NCBI GenBank assembly: GCA_035591015.1
Contig: JAXIUW010195067.1
Location: 1-11,805, forward strand
Origin: Cephalothrix simula
Lineage: Eukaryota > Nemertea > Palaeonemertea > Archinemertea > Cephalotrichidae
Length of the DNA: 11,805 nucleotides
Direction: 5' to 3'
In this document: positions 1-6,864 of the stretch, in pieces
Numbering within the stretch: the first letter of the stretch is position 1
How the letters are laid out: each line of letters starts with the position of its first letter
Program-made: the position numbers and the translations under genes
Notes under the pieces: model-generated
The model's input: the letters and a program-made list of their open reading frames with translations, nothing else
Told to the model about the DNA's origin: nothing
Databases searched by the model: none

Positions 1-299
1 ACCAAATGTCAGATAATTTGGGTGGTGGGTGTCAAGACCCAGATTTCAGTAATCTGATGCTAGGTGTCTGAAGTTGTCTGACAACCTCCCCCCTGCTCAG
101 ACTATAGTATTTTCACGCTATAGTATTTTCATTTTGATATGAGCCATCCATAGGGTCTTTTAGGCAACATTATCCACCTTCAATATATCAACTTTTTCAC
201 ATAGTCTTTTAGCAACTTTTTGCCCCTTGTTCTGATGCCCCCTTCGTTTCCATGGAGTCCTTAAGCTTTGCCCCTTCTTATATTGTTATGATATATCCA
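1..299. other. Gene-free leading segment with short duplications
   Basis: I see no supportable gene here. The visible structure is a 14-base direct repeat, CTATAGTATTTTCA, at 102-115 and again at 118-131 (period 16), and a 13-bp palindrome GTTGTCTGACAAC at 73-85. The composition is pyrimidine-rich on the plus strand, as in array A downstream. Confidence 0.5.
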
Positions 300-372
300 A
301 ATAAAAAAAACAACTGGCGCAAGAAATAAATGATAAAAAACCAAAGCTTTCGGCTTTCACCTTCGTCAGTGG
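300..372 (-). mobile_element. Possible terminus of a Penelope-like element
   Basis: On the minus strand this reads CACTGACGAAGGTGAAAGCC, then GAAAGC, a T-rich stretch and GCGCCAGTTG. The order CTGANGA, short GC-rich stem, GAAA is the core order of hammerhead ribozymes. The TGACGAAG...CGAAA layout is what I remember from the termini of Penelope-like retroelements. I cannot draw a convincing stem I, and stem II would have only about two good pairs, so a working ribozyme is unlikely. No reverse transcriptase or GIY-YIG coding sequence is present. This would be an isolated terminal scrap. Confidence 0.35.
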
Positions 373-503
373 TATGACAATATAAATTCATTCATTTTTA
401 TATGCTGACCATTTTCAGTTCTTATGCATGCCCGCCCCTTCTTATATTCCCTTTTGCTGACAATTTTTTGTCCGTCTTCTCGTATTTGGCCTTCACCAGG
501 AAT

Positions 504-547
504 CCGTATTCGTAGATTCATGCCTCCGTATTCGTAGATTCATGCCT
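504..547. repeat. 22-bp perfect tandem duplication
   Basis: A 22-bp unit beginning CCGTATTCGTAGATTC at 504-525 is repeated without change at 526-547. There are two copies only, and identical copies suggest a recent slippage or duplication event. Confidence 0.9.
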
Positions 548-1286
548 CTACTGCTTCATCCAGTCCACGGCTTTTTCACATGAAAATTTTGACATTAATT
601 TTAAAAATTACGTAACTCGTTTGCCCGCTTGTCCTGCCACAACACAAGCCATCTTTAGCCCATCGTTTTCTTCCTGGTCGTTGGCGAATTTTGTTACTAC
701 TCATTAAATCTGGAGCAAATAGAAACATCCCTTTTGTCACGTCATATTCAGCAAAGATTTTCCTGCTCTTTACCTGAAAGACTCTCTATCTTTTGTTGCT
801 AATGCTGACCATTAAGTGTTGAACAATATTTTGTCTCCTTATTCACCATCTTGTTCAAGCACTGTCAGTTGTTGCTGAGTCGTTTAAACAACAATTTCAT
901 CCGTCATTGCCCCTTAGAGGAGCCTTTTATCAACTTTTTTATCCTCTTATTCTGATTGATGCCCTTCCTTTTGATGATATATAACCCCTCCCCCCTTGCT
1001 GCTTCACCTAGTCTGCAGCCTTATAGCAGTCTTCTATTTTGTTGCCGACCATATTTTTTGCCCTTCTTGTTTTGATGCCTCCCTTTTTGCTGACAGTAGA
1101 GTCTTGAGCAACCTTTTTATTCGTGATAGAATCTACCATTTTGTGGCTGACCGTAGCGTCTTGCAACGTTTTAGCTCAGCCACGTCCCAGTAAGAGCTGT
1201 GTCTTTTGCATAAAGCAACTTTTGCGTCCCTTCTTATTCTATTACTAGAAGCCTTTCTTTTTGTAGCCAGCCTTAAAAGTCGTTTA

Positions 1287-1612
1287 AGTTTTAAGCTTAA
1301 GCACCTTCTTGCCTCCTCTTTCCTGCTGACCATAGGATCTTGCTTAGTCCTTTGGTCAGCCTACCCACTTTTTGCCGCGCCTCTTCCAGATAAAAGCCCC
1401 CTATCAGTTGACCATGCATATGGAGTCTTAACGATTTTTAACCCTCCTTTATGTTTAAGCTTAAGCAATTTCTTGCCTCCTCGTGTTATGGTGCCTTTTG
1501 CTGCTGACCATAGGATCTTGCATAGTCCTGGTAAAACCCACTTTTTGCCGCACCTCTTCCCAGATGAAAGCCCCCCTTTAAGTTGACCATGCATATGGAC
1601 CCTTAAAGATAC
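1287..1612. repeat. Higher-order tandem duplication of about 165-178 bp inside array A
   Basis: A segment starting TTTAAGCTTAAGCA at 1290 recurs from 1454. The following landmarks keep the same order in both copies: CTTGCCTCCTC, CTGCTGACCATAGGATCTTG (about 1323 and 1501), CCCACTTTTTGCCGC, CAGATRAAAGCCCCC and AGTTGACCATGCATATGGA (about 1406 and 1581). The period drifts from 164 to 178 because of indels. This is younger than the rest of array A. Confidence 0.85.
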
Positions 1613-2053
1613 TTTTGTTCTCCCTTACTTTTAGCCCTCCTTTCTGTTGCTTATCATAGTCTTGAGCATCTCTTGCTTTGCCTCGTCCCGATAAAAGTGC
1701 TCCCATTTGTTGACCATAGTCATAGAGTACATTTTTAGCTTATTTTTAAGATCGAAGCCTATCTCTTTGCTCCTGACCATAGAATCATGAGCAACTTTTC
1801 TAATCTCTTTTGTCCTAATAGCCCTCCCTTTTTTAAGATTGCAGTCCTACATTCCCCTGCCCCTTTTATGGTTTGTTGCTGACCATAGTCTTGAGCAACT
1901 TTTTGGCTCCGCCTCGTCCTGATAACCATGGAGTCTTCAAGTAATTTTACCCCTAATTTTTAAGATTAAAGCCCACATTTTTGCTGCTGACCGTAGGGTC
2001 ATGAGCAACCTTTTTGCTCCTTTTCTTATGATTCCTCTTTTATTGACCATATA

Positions 2054-2139
2054 CACTGCGTGCCACACTATTATGAAACGTCTATTTTTTTTAATGTCCG
2101 GCGTATGATAAGACTTTTTAAAAACAATGCATATCACAT
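2054..2139 (+). repeat. Left terminal inverted repeat of the Tc1/mariner relic
   Basis: The outer 22 bases (CACTGCGTGCCACACTATTA plus TG) match the right end exactly. Similarity continues with few differences through CCGGCGT.TGATAA to GCATRTCACAT. The repeat is about 86 bp here against about 80 bp on the right; a few small indels account for the difference. Confidence 0.9.
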
Positions 2140-2149
2140 AAGTTGTCCA

Positions 2150-2211
2150 TACATACCCCTTGTCCATGTATTATGCGAAATACATACCCCTTGTCCATGT
2201 ATTATGCGAAA
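2150..2211. repeat. 31-bp perfect tandem duplication inside the transposon
   Basis: A 31-bp unit starting TACATACCCCTTGTCCATGT fills 2150-2180 and again 2181-2211 with no visible difference. It lies just inside the left inverted repeat. Identical copies imply the duplication is recent relative to the decay of the element. Confidence 0.9.
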
Positions 2212-2317
2212 AATAATGATATGCAATCTAAGTGCTAAGACATTTTGGTTGCAATCAGCTGATAGAAATCAACTAGATAAGCATCAGAAAGAACAACAAA
2301 ACAATATTTGATCATAT

Positions 2318-2750
2318 TTACTTTCTTTTACCAGGATTTAATGACCTGAAGCTCTTGGCAGCTGTAGCAAGCCACAGGGCTTGTTTAGATGAGTATTGCT
2401 TGCCATTGACGTACATGTATAATATTCTCTTAAGCGCCGGCCAAAAGTTCTCAATAGGGTTGAAATCTGGAGAGGAGGCAGGGCCAGACCCTCAAAGTGA
2501 TGTCCTTGCCTTGAACCCTTTAGAAGCTAACCAGCTTATCGAATGCTTTGAGGCATGAGACGGCGCATTATCCTGCAAGAACATCAACTTTTTTCTCTCT
2601 GCAGCTGGATCCAAGGAAAGAAATTTCTGCCCAGAAATTCACAATAATTCACTGAGTTCATTTTTATGCCCTCGTCTACTTTAAAGGATCCAATTAAGCG
2701 GTCTTTTAGTATAGCAGCCCATATCATTATGCCTCCTCCTCCTTGCTGGT
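2318..2750 (-). pseudogene. Tc1/mariner transposase, 5'-truncated and broken
   Basis: This is the C-terminal part of a DDE/D-family transposase, which cuts and pastes transposon DNA in the nucleus. In order on the minus strand I see the glycine-rich stretch QQGGGGIMIWAA, then FLQDNAPSHAS with the second catalytic aspartate (codon 2570-2572), then SPDFNPIENFW with the third catalytic residue, a glutamate (codon 2450-2452). Translation ends at a TAA at 2318-2320 after LNPGKRK. About 145 codons remain of a typical 340. Damage includes loss of the N-terminal half with the helix-turn-helix and first Asp, a one-base frameshift in the A run at 2589-2594, and an in-frame TGA between the last two catalytic residues. 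Thirty-nine residues separate the second Asp and the Glu as read, more than the usual 34 of Tc1. An open frame on the opposite strand at 2355-2558 is only its shadow. Confidence 0.9.
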
Positions 2751-2753
2751 GTG

Positions 2754-2833
2754 ATGTGACATGCATTAAAAAATATTTATCAGACGCCGGAAATTGAAAA
2801 AATAGGCGTTGCATAATAGTGTGGCACGCAGTG
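2754..2833 (-). repeat. Right terminal inverted repeat of the Tc1/mariner relic
   Basis: This is the mirror of 2054-2139. Its inner end (ATGTGACATGCAT on the plus strand) directly abuts transposase codons for the glycine-rich GGGGIMIW motif. The internal deletion therefore joined the 5' repeat to the middle of the transposase reading frame. Confidence 0.88.
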
Positions 2834-2835
2834 TA

Positions 2836-3200
2836 GTCTTCACATACATTTCTGGTCCCTCTCCCGGCTCTCCGGTTATTTGCTGACTATAGAGTCTTGA
2901 GCTTCTTATTTGCTCAGTCGTGTCCTGATATATTAGCACCCTTTTGTGTCCCTTTTTATGATTATTTCCTTTTTGCTGCTGACCACGGAGTCTTTGGCAA
3001 CTGTAGCTCCGCCTTGTTCCTAAAAGAATTTTTGCCCCTTAAGATGGAACCCGCCTTAAAGTCTAGATTTTTTTAAATTAATTTTTTTACCTCATCAGAA
3101 TCTCTGACCATAGTCATTTGAGCAATTTTTGCACGTCTTGTCAAAAATGAAACATAATGTCCTGATATTTAATTATATTTTCAGAATACCGTCTGTTGAC
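2836..3200. repeat. Array A resumes after the transposon
   Basis: Units with TGCTGACTATAGAGTCTTGAGC (about 2880), TGCTGACCACGGAGTCTTT (about 2976) and CTGACCATAGTCATTTGAGC (about 3105) continue the array seen left of the transposon. The copies fade after about 3200. No gene is seen. Confidence 0.65.
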
Positions 3201-4200
3201 CAGTAGTTTTATTTTTGTACTATTTTTGTCATTTTATAGTGAAAAGTCTGAGTGTTTGTCCCCTTCACATTCTAATACAGTAAAAACTTAATAGAATATA
3301 GAATAGTGTTTAGTGTAACAGTTAGCATTCTAGAATAAAAACATATATTGTTAAGGAAGATACATATAATTTATATTTGGGATATTGCACTTTAACAAAA
3401 CGTATTCTACGTATATTGCATTTTTATATTTCTTAAAATTCTTACTGTTAAACCTCTAATGGTTTTTCGTCTGCTGATACCAAGCAATTTTGGTGCTTGT
3501 TTTGTATGAGCTTGGAAAAATATGATTTTAATATAGAGGTCATTTGAATTTATAATGCGTTTTGTGTAAGTTGTTTCATCCTTAGTAAACATAATTTTTT
3601 AATGATTTCTCTTAAAATATGAAATATAAAGCAATCTAGGTAGTTTTTCATAAATCAAATTTTTTATATTTTAGAACAATTTTAAAATTTTTAAATTTAA
3701 AATTTGAAAAGAATCATTAGAATAATATTTTTTCCAGTCAAGCAGAAATGTTTAAATTTTTAATTTAAAGTCATTAGTTTGAAAAAAACTATTTTAATTA
3801 GAAAATATTTAAATATAGGGCAATGTGTTCATAGATTTGAAACTTTAAATATTTAAATATACAGTAGACTTATCTTTTAAAAAACCATCATAGTCATTTT
3901 TAGATGTTAACATTGGATTAGTTTTTGACCTAAGTATAAATGATTTTAGGTATCAAGTACCTATATGCCTTGCTCAGATCTTGACCATGAAATGACAATT
4001 TGTACACTACATATTTAATGTAGCTAGAAGTATCCTGTTAAAACATATTTGAGATGCTAATCAATAGCATTTTTAATTAATGTTTTCTATTTCATTTTTG
4101 ATAAGATCGAATAGTATACCAAAACAACTTTATACCATTAAATCGAATAGTATACCAAAACAAATTTATACAATTACCGTAAATGTATTTCAGTATTAGA
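3200..4200. other. AT-rich stretch without recognisable genes
   Basis: This kilobase is very AT-rich, with long A and T runs and many mirror-like TTTAAATTT tracts (for example 3655-3725 and 3755-3860). No open frame here has sensible composition: the minus-strand frame at 3407-3592 is lysine-, isoleucine- and asparagine-rich and matches nothing I know. The only clear structure is a 36-bp tandem duplication near its end. Confidence 0.55.
4106..4177. repeat. 36-bp tandem duplication
   Basis: ATCGAATAGTATACCAAAAC opens both copies, 4106-4141 and 4142-4177. They differ at only a few positions in their second halves. Confidence 0.88.
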
Positions 4201-4735
4201 GGCCGTTTTGTCTTCGGATTTTATTGACCGTTTTAAAAACCCCCTGTCCCTATTAATCTGATAAACCCGCCCTTTGGTTTATGAACAGAGAGTCAGCAAA
4301 CAGTTGCTGACCATTTTAAGATTTTTAGCGATGTTTTGTCCTTATTAGAAGCCGCCTATTGATATTGGTGCTGGCCGTGGAGTATTTTAATTGCCGTTTT
4401 CTACCTTTTTCCCTTACCATATATTCCACAATATATTCTGGGTTACCTTTAAAATTTTGACCCTCCCATCATATACATATAGCTGGCAATTTAAAAAAAA
4501 TTTAGCTATGTTTTGTCCTTATCATTGATATTGTTTCTGACCAGGGAGCCTTTTTATTTCTTCCTTTTCCCCTCATCATATATTCCACTTCCCAACTGGG
4601 TTTCTCTCAAATATATGCCACCATGAAATAAGCATATACATGTACAGTAGTTGCTGACCATTTTGTCCGTACTAGAAGCCACCAATTGGTATGACGTTTT
4701 CGCAGTTTCCTTATTAGGTTTAGTCGGTGTCCCTG
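4200..4735. repeat. Array A, third block, diverged variant
   Basis: GTTGCTGACCATTTT recurs at about 4304 and 4652, with weaker forms near 4371 and 4537. Shared companions include TTTTGTCCTTAT, ATTGATATTG.T.CTG and CCATATATTCCAC (about 4417 and 4577). This variant carries TTTTCCC..CATATATTCCAC instead of the GTCTTGAGC segment, and it reappears at 5350-5460. No gene is seen. Confidence 0.6.
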
Positions 4736-4760
4736 CATCCTATGATGGTCTTCCTAGTCT

Positions 4761-4830
4761 TCTATCTATCTATCTATTCGTGTGCGCTCCCAGACCGCTG
4801 GGTTGGGGGTTTTCTCCCCAGCACTATTAA
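4761..4830. repeat. TCTA microsatellite with adjacent GC-rich hairpin
   Basis: Four TCTA units (4761-4776) are followed by a GC-rich stretch that can fold twice: CCCAGACCGCTGGG, and GCTGGG...CCCAGC across a G/T-rich loop. A hairpin next to a tetranucleotide run is typical of the 3' end of some LINEs and SINEs read on the minus strand. I cannot assign a family. Confidence 0.5.
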
Positions 4831-4864
4831 ATTTGGTCTGCTTTTTTGGTGTGATCTTTTTTAG

Positions 4865-5009
4865 GTCACGAGATTATGAATGCTATCTGTCGTTTGACAA
4901 ATATAGCTCGATTGAAAGATCTCTGTCATTCTAAGGAGGTTCCCTTACCTGATGGCAGGTCGGCAAAACGAACACACCGTACTTTTACAAGTAATCCATT
5001 CTGCATTCA
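4865..5009 (+). other. Candidate isolated exon, product unknown
   Basis: A pyrimidine-rich tract ending TTTTTTAG (acceptor AG at 4863-4864) precedes 145 bases that end at CA|GTGAGTA (donor GT at 5010-5011). One frame is open throughout, with an ATG at 4876 and a TGA at 5011 beyond the donor. Part of it reads LPDGRSAKRTHRTF. Base composition is clearly less AT-rich than the flanks. I do not recognise the protein, and no partner exon is visible. It could equally be a fragment of a repeat that is open by chance. Confidence 0.3.
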
Positions 5010-5149
5010 GTGAGTAGAGTACCGGTTTTTTTTTCAATTTTTCAGAAGAGACAGATTTTCATATTTTCAGGTTTTTGGTTTTATTCATTATTTTCATAAG
5101 CTTGTATTTTTTGGAATGATTTTCAGAACAAGAAAAGCTAAACGAGGTT

Positions 5150-5165
5150 GGCCCTAAAAAGGGCC
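5150..5165 (-). terminator. Histone mRNA 3' stem-loop
   Basis: The minus strand reads GGCCCTTTTTAGGGCC, a 6-bp stem with a 4-base loop. This fits the metazoan consensus bound by stem-loop binding protein for cleavage of non-polyadenylated histone mRNA. The purine-rich downstream element expected 10-20 bases further on (AAGAAAGA-like, pairing with U7 RNA) is not visible: the sequence there is pyrimidine-rich. Confidence 0.9.
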
Positions 5166-5202
5166 GTTTATTGAGACCAGAGGTCTCTGGTTCAGACATG
5201 AT

Positions 5203-5303
5203 TTACTTCTTGGCTTTCTTCATCTTCTTGGAAAGGTTTTTCTTTTCTTTTGGAGACTTGGGCTTTGGCAACAGCTTTCTTCTTCTTAGGAGCCTTCTTG
5301 GTA
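5203..5303 (-). pseudogene. Histone H1 C-terminal fragment
   Basis: Linker histone H1 binds the nucleosome entry/exit DNA, and its C-terminal tail is rich in Lys, Ala and Pro. The minus strand encodes TKKAPKKKKAVAKA, then, after a one-base shift near 5255, KPKSPKEKKNLSKKMKKAKK and a TAA at 5203-5205. Only the last 35 or so residues of an expected 200 or so remain. The sequence upstream of 5303 is unrelated AT-rich DNA, so the rest of the gene was lost or never copied. Short spacing to a correct 3' stem-loop (37 bases) identifies it as a replication-dependent histone gene end. Frameshift plus truncation make it non-functional. Confidence 0.88.
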
Positions 5304-5339
5304 ACAATATAAAATGTTCGATTTCAATAAAATGTTAAT

Positions 5340-5530
5340 TTGAGATTATTATTGCTGACCATTTTCCCTAACCATATATTCCACTACATACTACAAAATA
5401 ACCATATAGTTGCTGACCATTGTAGCTATTGTTGCTGCCCTTTTCCTTCTTTTCCCTTAGACATATATTTCTGTACCCAACGGTAGTTCCCTATATAATT
5501 TCGTTGAACTATTCCATTGGGCAAATTTTT
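5340..5530. repeat. Array A, last block
   Basis: TTGCTGACCATTTTCCCTAA (5353) and GTTGCTGACCATTGTAGC (5412) flank CATATATTCCACTACAT. This is the same variant as 4417-4690. It abuts the broken end of the H1 fragment, so the histone piece lies within array A. Confidence 0.6.
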
Positions 5531-5689
5531 CTCCTTTTTATATTTTTTTAAAGATTTTGCCTTGTCCATTGTTGTTTCGGATCAAATTAAAGCTTATTTT
5601 TGTGTCCTGTTACGTCATTTTTAGCAATCAAATAATGAATAGTGCAATATATTTTTTTTTTTGCTTTTTTGCCCTTCTATCCAAAAGAG

Positions 5690-6010
5690 ATTTTAAAAAT
5701 CGTGAAAATGTTGCATTTGCACCCTACCTTCTTGATTATCTTTGTTTTAAAAGTATGATTGTCCTTTTGATATGTTTTGATGGCTGTTTTATCTTTTATC
5801 ACTTCGCTTCTTAAAAATTTAGGAGATGCTTAGAATATTCCAGTTGTATCTTACCTTTGATGAATTTAATGAAGGTACCAAAACTTTTTGATATGTTTTG
5901 ATGACTGTTTTATCTTTAATCGCTTCTTTAAAATTTGGGAGATGCTTAGAGAATATTCCAGTTGTATCTTACCTTTGATGAATTTAATGATCGTACCAAA
6001 AATTTGAAAA
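5690..6010. repeat. Array B, left block, with a 121-bp tandem duplication
   Basis: The array-B phrase GAAAATGTTGCATTTGCACC appears at 5704. Then a unit beginning TTTTGATATGTTTTGATG occurs at 5765 and at 5886 (period 121). Both copies contain GGAGATGCTTAGA, CCAGTTGTATCTTACCTTTG and ATGAATTTAATGA in the same order, with small indels. The 85-codon open frame at 5557-5814 spans unrelated DNA and one repeat unit and is not credible as a gene. Confidence 0.8.
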
Positions 6011-6035
6011 CGAAGTAATAAGAGGACATAAGAAA

Positions 6036-6051
6036 AAAACTTACCTTGTTT
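6036..6051 (-). other. Candidate 5' splice site just after the CXC gene stop codon
   Basis: On the minus strand, 14 bases or less after the TAA stop, the sequence reads AACAAGGTAAGTTTTTTT, a near-ideal metazoan donor (AAG|GTAAGT). AATAAA overlaps the stop codon itself. A donor retained in the 3' untranslated part argues that this copy arose at the DNA level and not from spliced mRNA, if the site is real. Confidence 0.4.
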
Positions 6052-6055
6052 TTAT

Positions 6056-6325
6056 TTAGTCCTCATCACTGCTGTCACTCGGTGCTGTTTGTTCTTCATC
6101 CTCATCGCCATTGTCATCTGATTCATCCCGTGTTTCTTTCTCTGTGAACTGATTAATACAGTGATCGTTAGAGCATTTACAAAATATGTTGCAACCGATT
6201 CCTGCTTTTTTGCATGGACATTTACCATTTCCATATGGATTTTCGGAAGCGCATGTCATCATTGTCATTAGTTCCTCAGGGATTCGGGGCACTCTAAAAT
6301 TGAAGCTAACGGGACCCGAACGTGT
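6056..6325 (-). pseudogene. PIN-CXC family protein, C-terminal CXC domain and acidic tail
   Basis: This is the best-preserved coding piece of the 3-kb rearranged locus. Read from 6394, the frame gives 112 residues, of which residues 24-112 look genuine. Seven cysteines at 48, 59, 61, 68, 72, 74 and 79 give C-x10-C-x-C-x6-C-x3-C-x-C-x4-C (KCPCKKAGIGCNIFCKC). This is the signature of Tesmin/TSO1-like CXC domains, which coordinate zinc and often bind DNA. The last 25 residues are acidic (DESDDNGDEDEE) and end in a proper TAA. The first 23 residues of the open frame come from a rearranged segment in another phase. The gene continues to the right on this strand with frameshifts. Confidence 0.75.
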
Positions 6326-6499
6326 ATGAATCAAGATCTGGTGGCGCACCATGCAAAGCTGATTTCCATTTCGCGCACTGAAACTTAGAAGCATTTGCTG
6401 AAAATGTAAGAAGGGCTAAATTTCAGTGCGCGAAATGGAAATCAGCTTTGCATGGTGCGCCACCAGATCTTGATTCATACATTTTCAGCAAATGCTTCT
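6323..6499. repeat. Interleaved inverted repeats (fold-back triplication)
   Basis: GTATGAATCAAGATCTGGTG... at 6323-6382 is repeated as an exact reverse complement of about 59-60 bp ending at 6480. A second pair, AGAAGCATTTGCTGAAAATG (6389-6409) and its complement (6479-6499), is interleaved with the first. One ancestral segment has been copied as head, inverted whole, and tail. Confidence 0.9.
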
Positions 6500-6604
6500 G
6501 AGGTTGGTGGTAGCATCTTTAACTCAACGGCCAATAGTATAGTCCGCTTCGTAGTTTTTATGAGCCATACTTCATATCATTTCTGCCATAGATGAATTTT
6601 GTTT
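6326..6604 (-). pseudogene. PIN-CXC family, linker region, frameshifted and locally inverted
   Basis: Minus-strand reading gives VWLIKTTKR at about 6570 and ELKMLPPTSEAFAENV at about 6480-6530, continuing the gene between the GCD-type motif and the CXC domain. A frameshift near 6580 separates this phase from the upstream piece. At 6389-6480 the same coding segment appears inverted: EAFAENVRRAKFQCAKW then HGAPPDLDSY on the plus strand. The local order is therefore start copy, inverted full copy, end copy. The LPPT.EAF phrase is one I recall from multicopy invertebrate proteins with CXC tails. Confidence 0.65.
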
Positions 6605-6860
6605 GCCTCCATAAAATTTGGAAACAAATGTGGTTGCTTTCTTGACAACAATTGGTGCACTTGGATGTCCTAAGTTTGGTAATTAATATCCTGCTTCAAG
6701 TATTTTTACCACAGTGCCAATGCCATAAAGGTACGCGACTGAATTGCAACCAGCGAGCGCGTGACGTTCAAGCAAATTCGGTACAATATTTGAATGCTTT
6801 TTTGATGATTTAATGTCAATACTAGAAAAAACGGCACAAATATACATAACTTCAAAGGCT
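6605..6860 (-). pseudogene. PIN-CXC family, GCD/GIG segment (left arm)
   Basis: Minus-strand translation gives SSIDIKSSKKHSNIVPNLL, then HALAGCNSVAYLYGIG and TVVKILEAGY, ending near FYGG. G-C-D-x6-G-I-G-(K/P) is the helix-three-turn-helix signature of FEN1/XPG nucleases, where the Asp binds metal. Here the Asp is replaced by Asn (codon 6743-6745), and two codons after GIG present in the right arm are missing. An in-frame stop follows EAGY. This piece runs outward (leftward) while the middle part of the same gene runs rightward from about 6870, so the gene is split head-to-head here. Confidence 0.65.
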
Positions 6861-6864
6861 TGGT

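Larger units (their letters stand above)
390..2051. repeat. Degenerate tandem repeat array A, main block
   Basis: A recurring phrase, GCTGACCATAG.GTCTTGAGCAA, is followed by T-runs, then GCCTCGTCCTGATAAAAGCC and CCCCTTTT. Copies of the GCTGACCAT core or close variants start at about 404, 804, 1044, 1146, 1325, 1407, 1503, 1582, 1709, 1772, 1877, 1986 and 2042. Spacing is irregular, about 60-180 bp; the two best-preserved neighbours (1877 and 1986) are 109 bp apart. The short open frames in this block change with every unit, cover both strands of the same bases and match nothing, so I treat the block as noncoding old satellite or minisatellite DNA. The plus strand is strongly pyrimidine-rich. 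Confidence 0.7.
2054..2833 (-). mobile_element. Internally deleted Tc1/mariner DNA transposon
   Basis: The element starts CACTGCGTGCCACACTATTA at 2054 and ends with the exact reverse complement at 2833. It is flanked by TA on both sides (2052-2053 and 2834-2835), the target-site duplication expected of the Tc1/mariner superfamily. The inverted repeats continue for about 80 bp with scattered mismatches. The interior holds the 3' part of a transposase on the minus strand (2318-2750). The helix-turn-helix DNA-binding region and the first catalytic aspartate are gone, so the copy is non-autonomous. At 780 bp it is about half the usual length for the superfamily. It sits inside a unit of array A. 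Confidence 0.93.

Noticed and set aside
996-1594. Open frames of 65-126 codons on both strands
   Set aside because: They lie in array A, overlap each other on opposite strands, repeat with the array units and show no recognisable domain.
390-2051. Regularly spaced repeats as a CRISPR array
   Set aside because: The repeats are degenerate, spacing is irregular and the context is eukaryotic.
1937-2311. Short open frames across the transposon left end
   Set aside because: They cross the TA boundary and the 31-bp duplication, so they mix array and transposon DNA.
2355-2558. Plus-strand open frame of 67 codons
   Set aside because: It is the antisense shadow of the transposase QDNAPSH to IENFW region.
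4940-4965. Resemblance of CCCTTACCTGATGGCAGG to the start of U1 snRNA
   Set aside because: Only a short stretch matches, and the rest of U1 (Sm site, stem-loops) is absent.
5557-5814. 85-codon hydrophobic open frame
   Set aside because: Its Phe/Ile-rich composition comes from T-runs, and its second half is an array-B unit.
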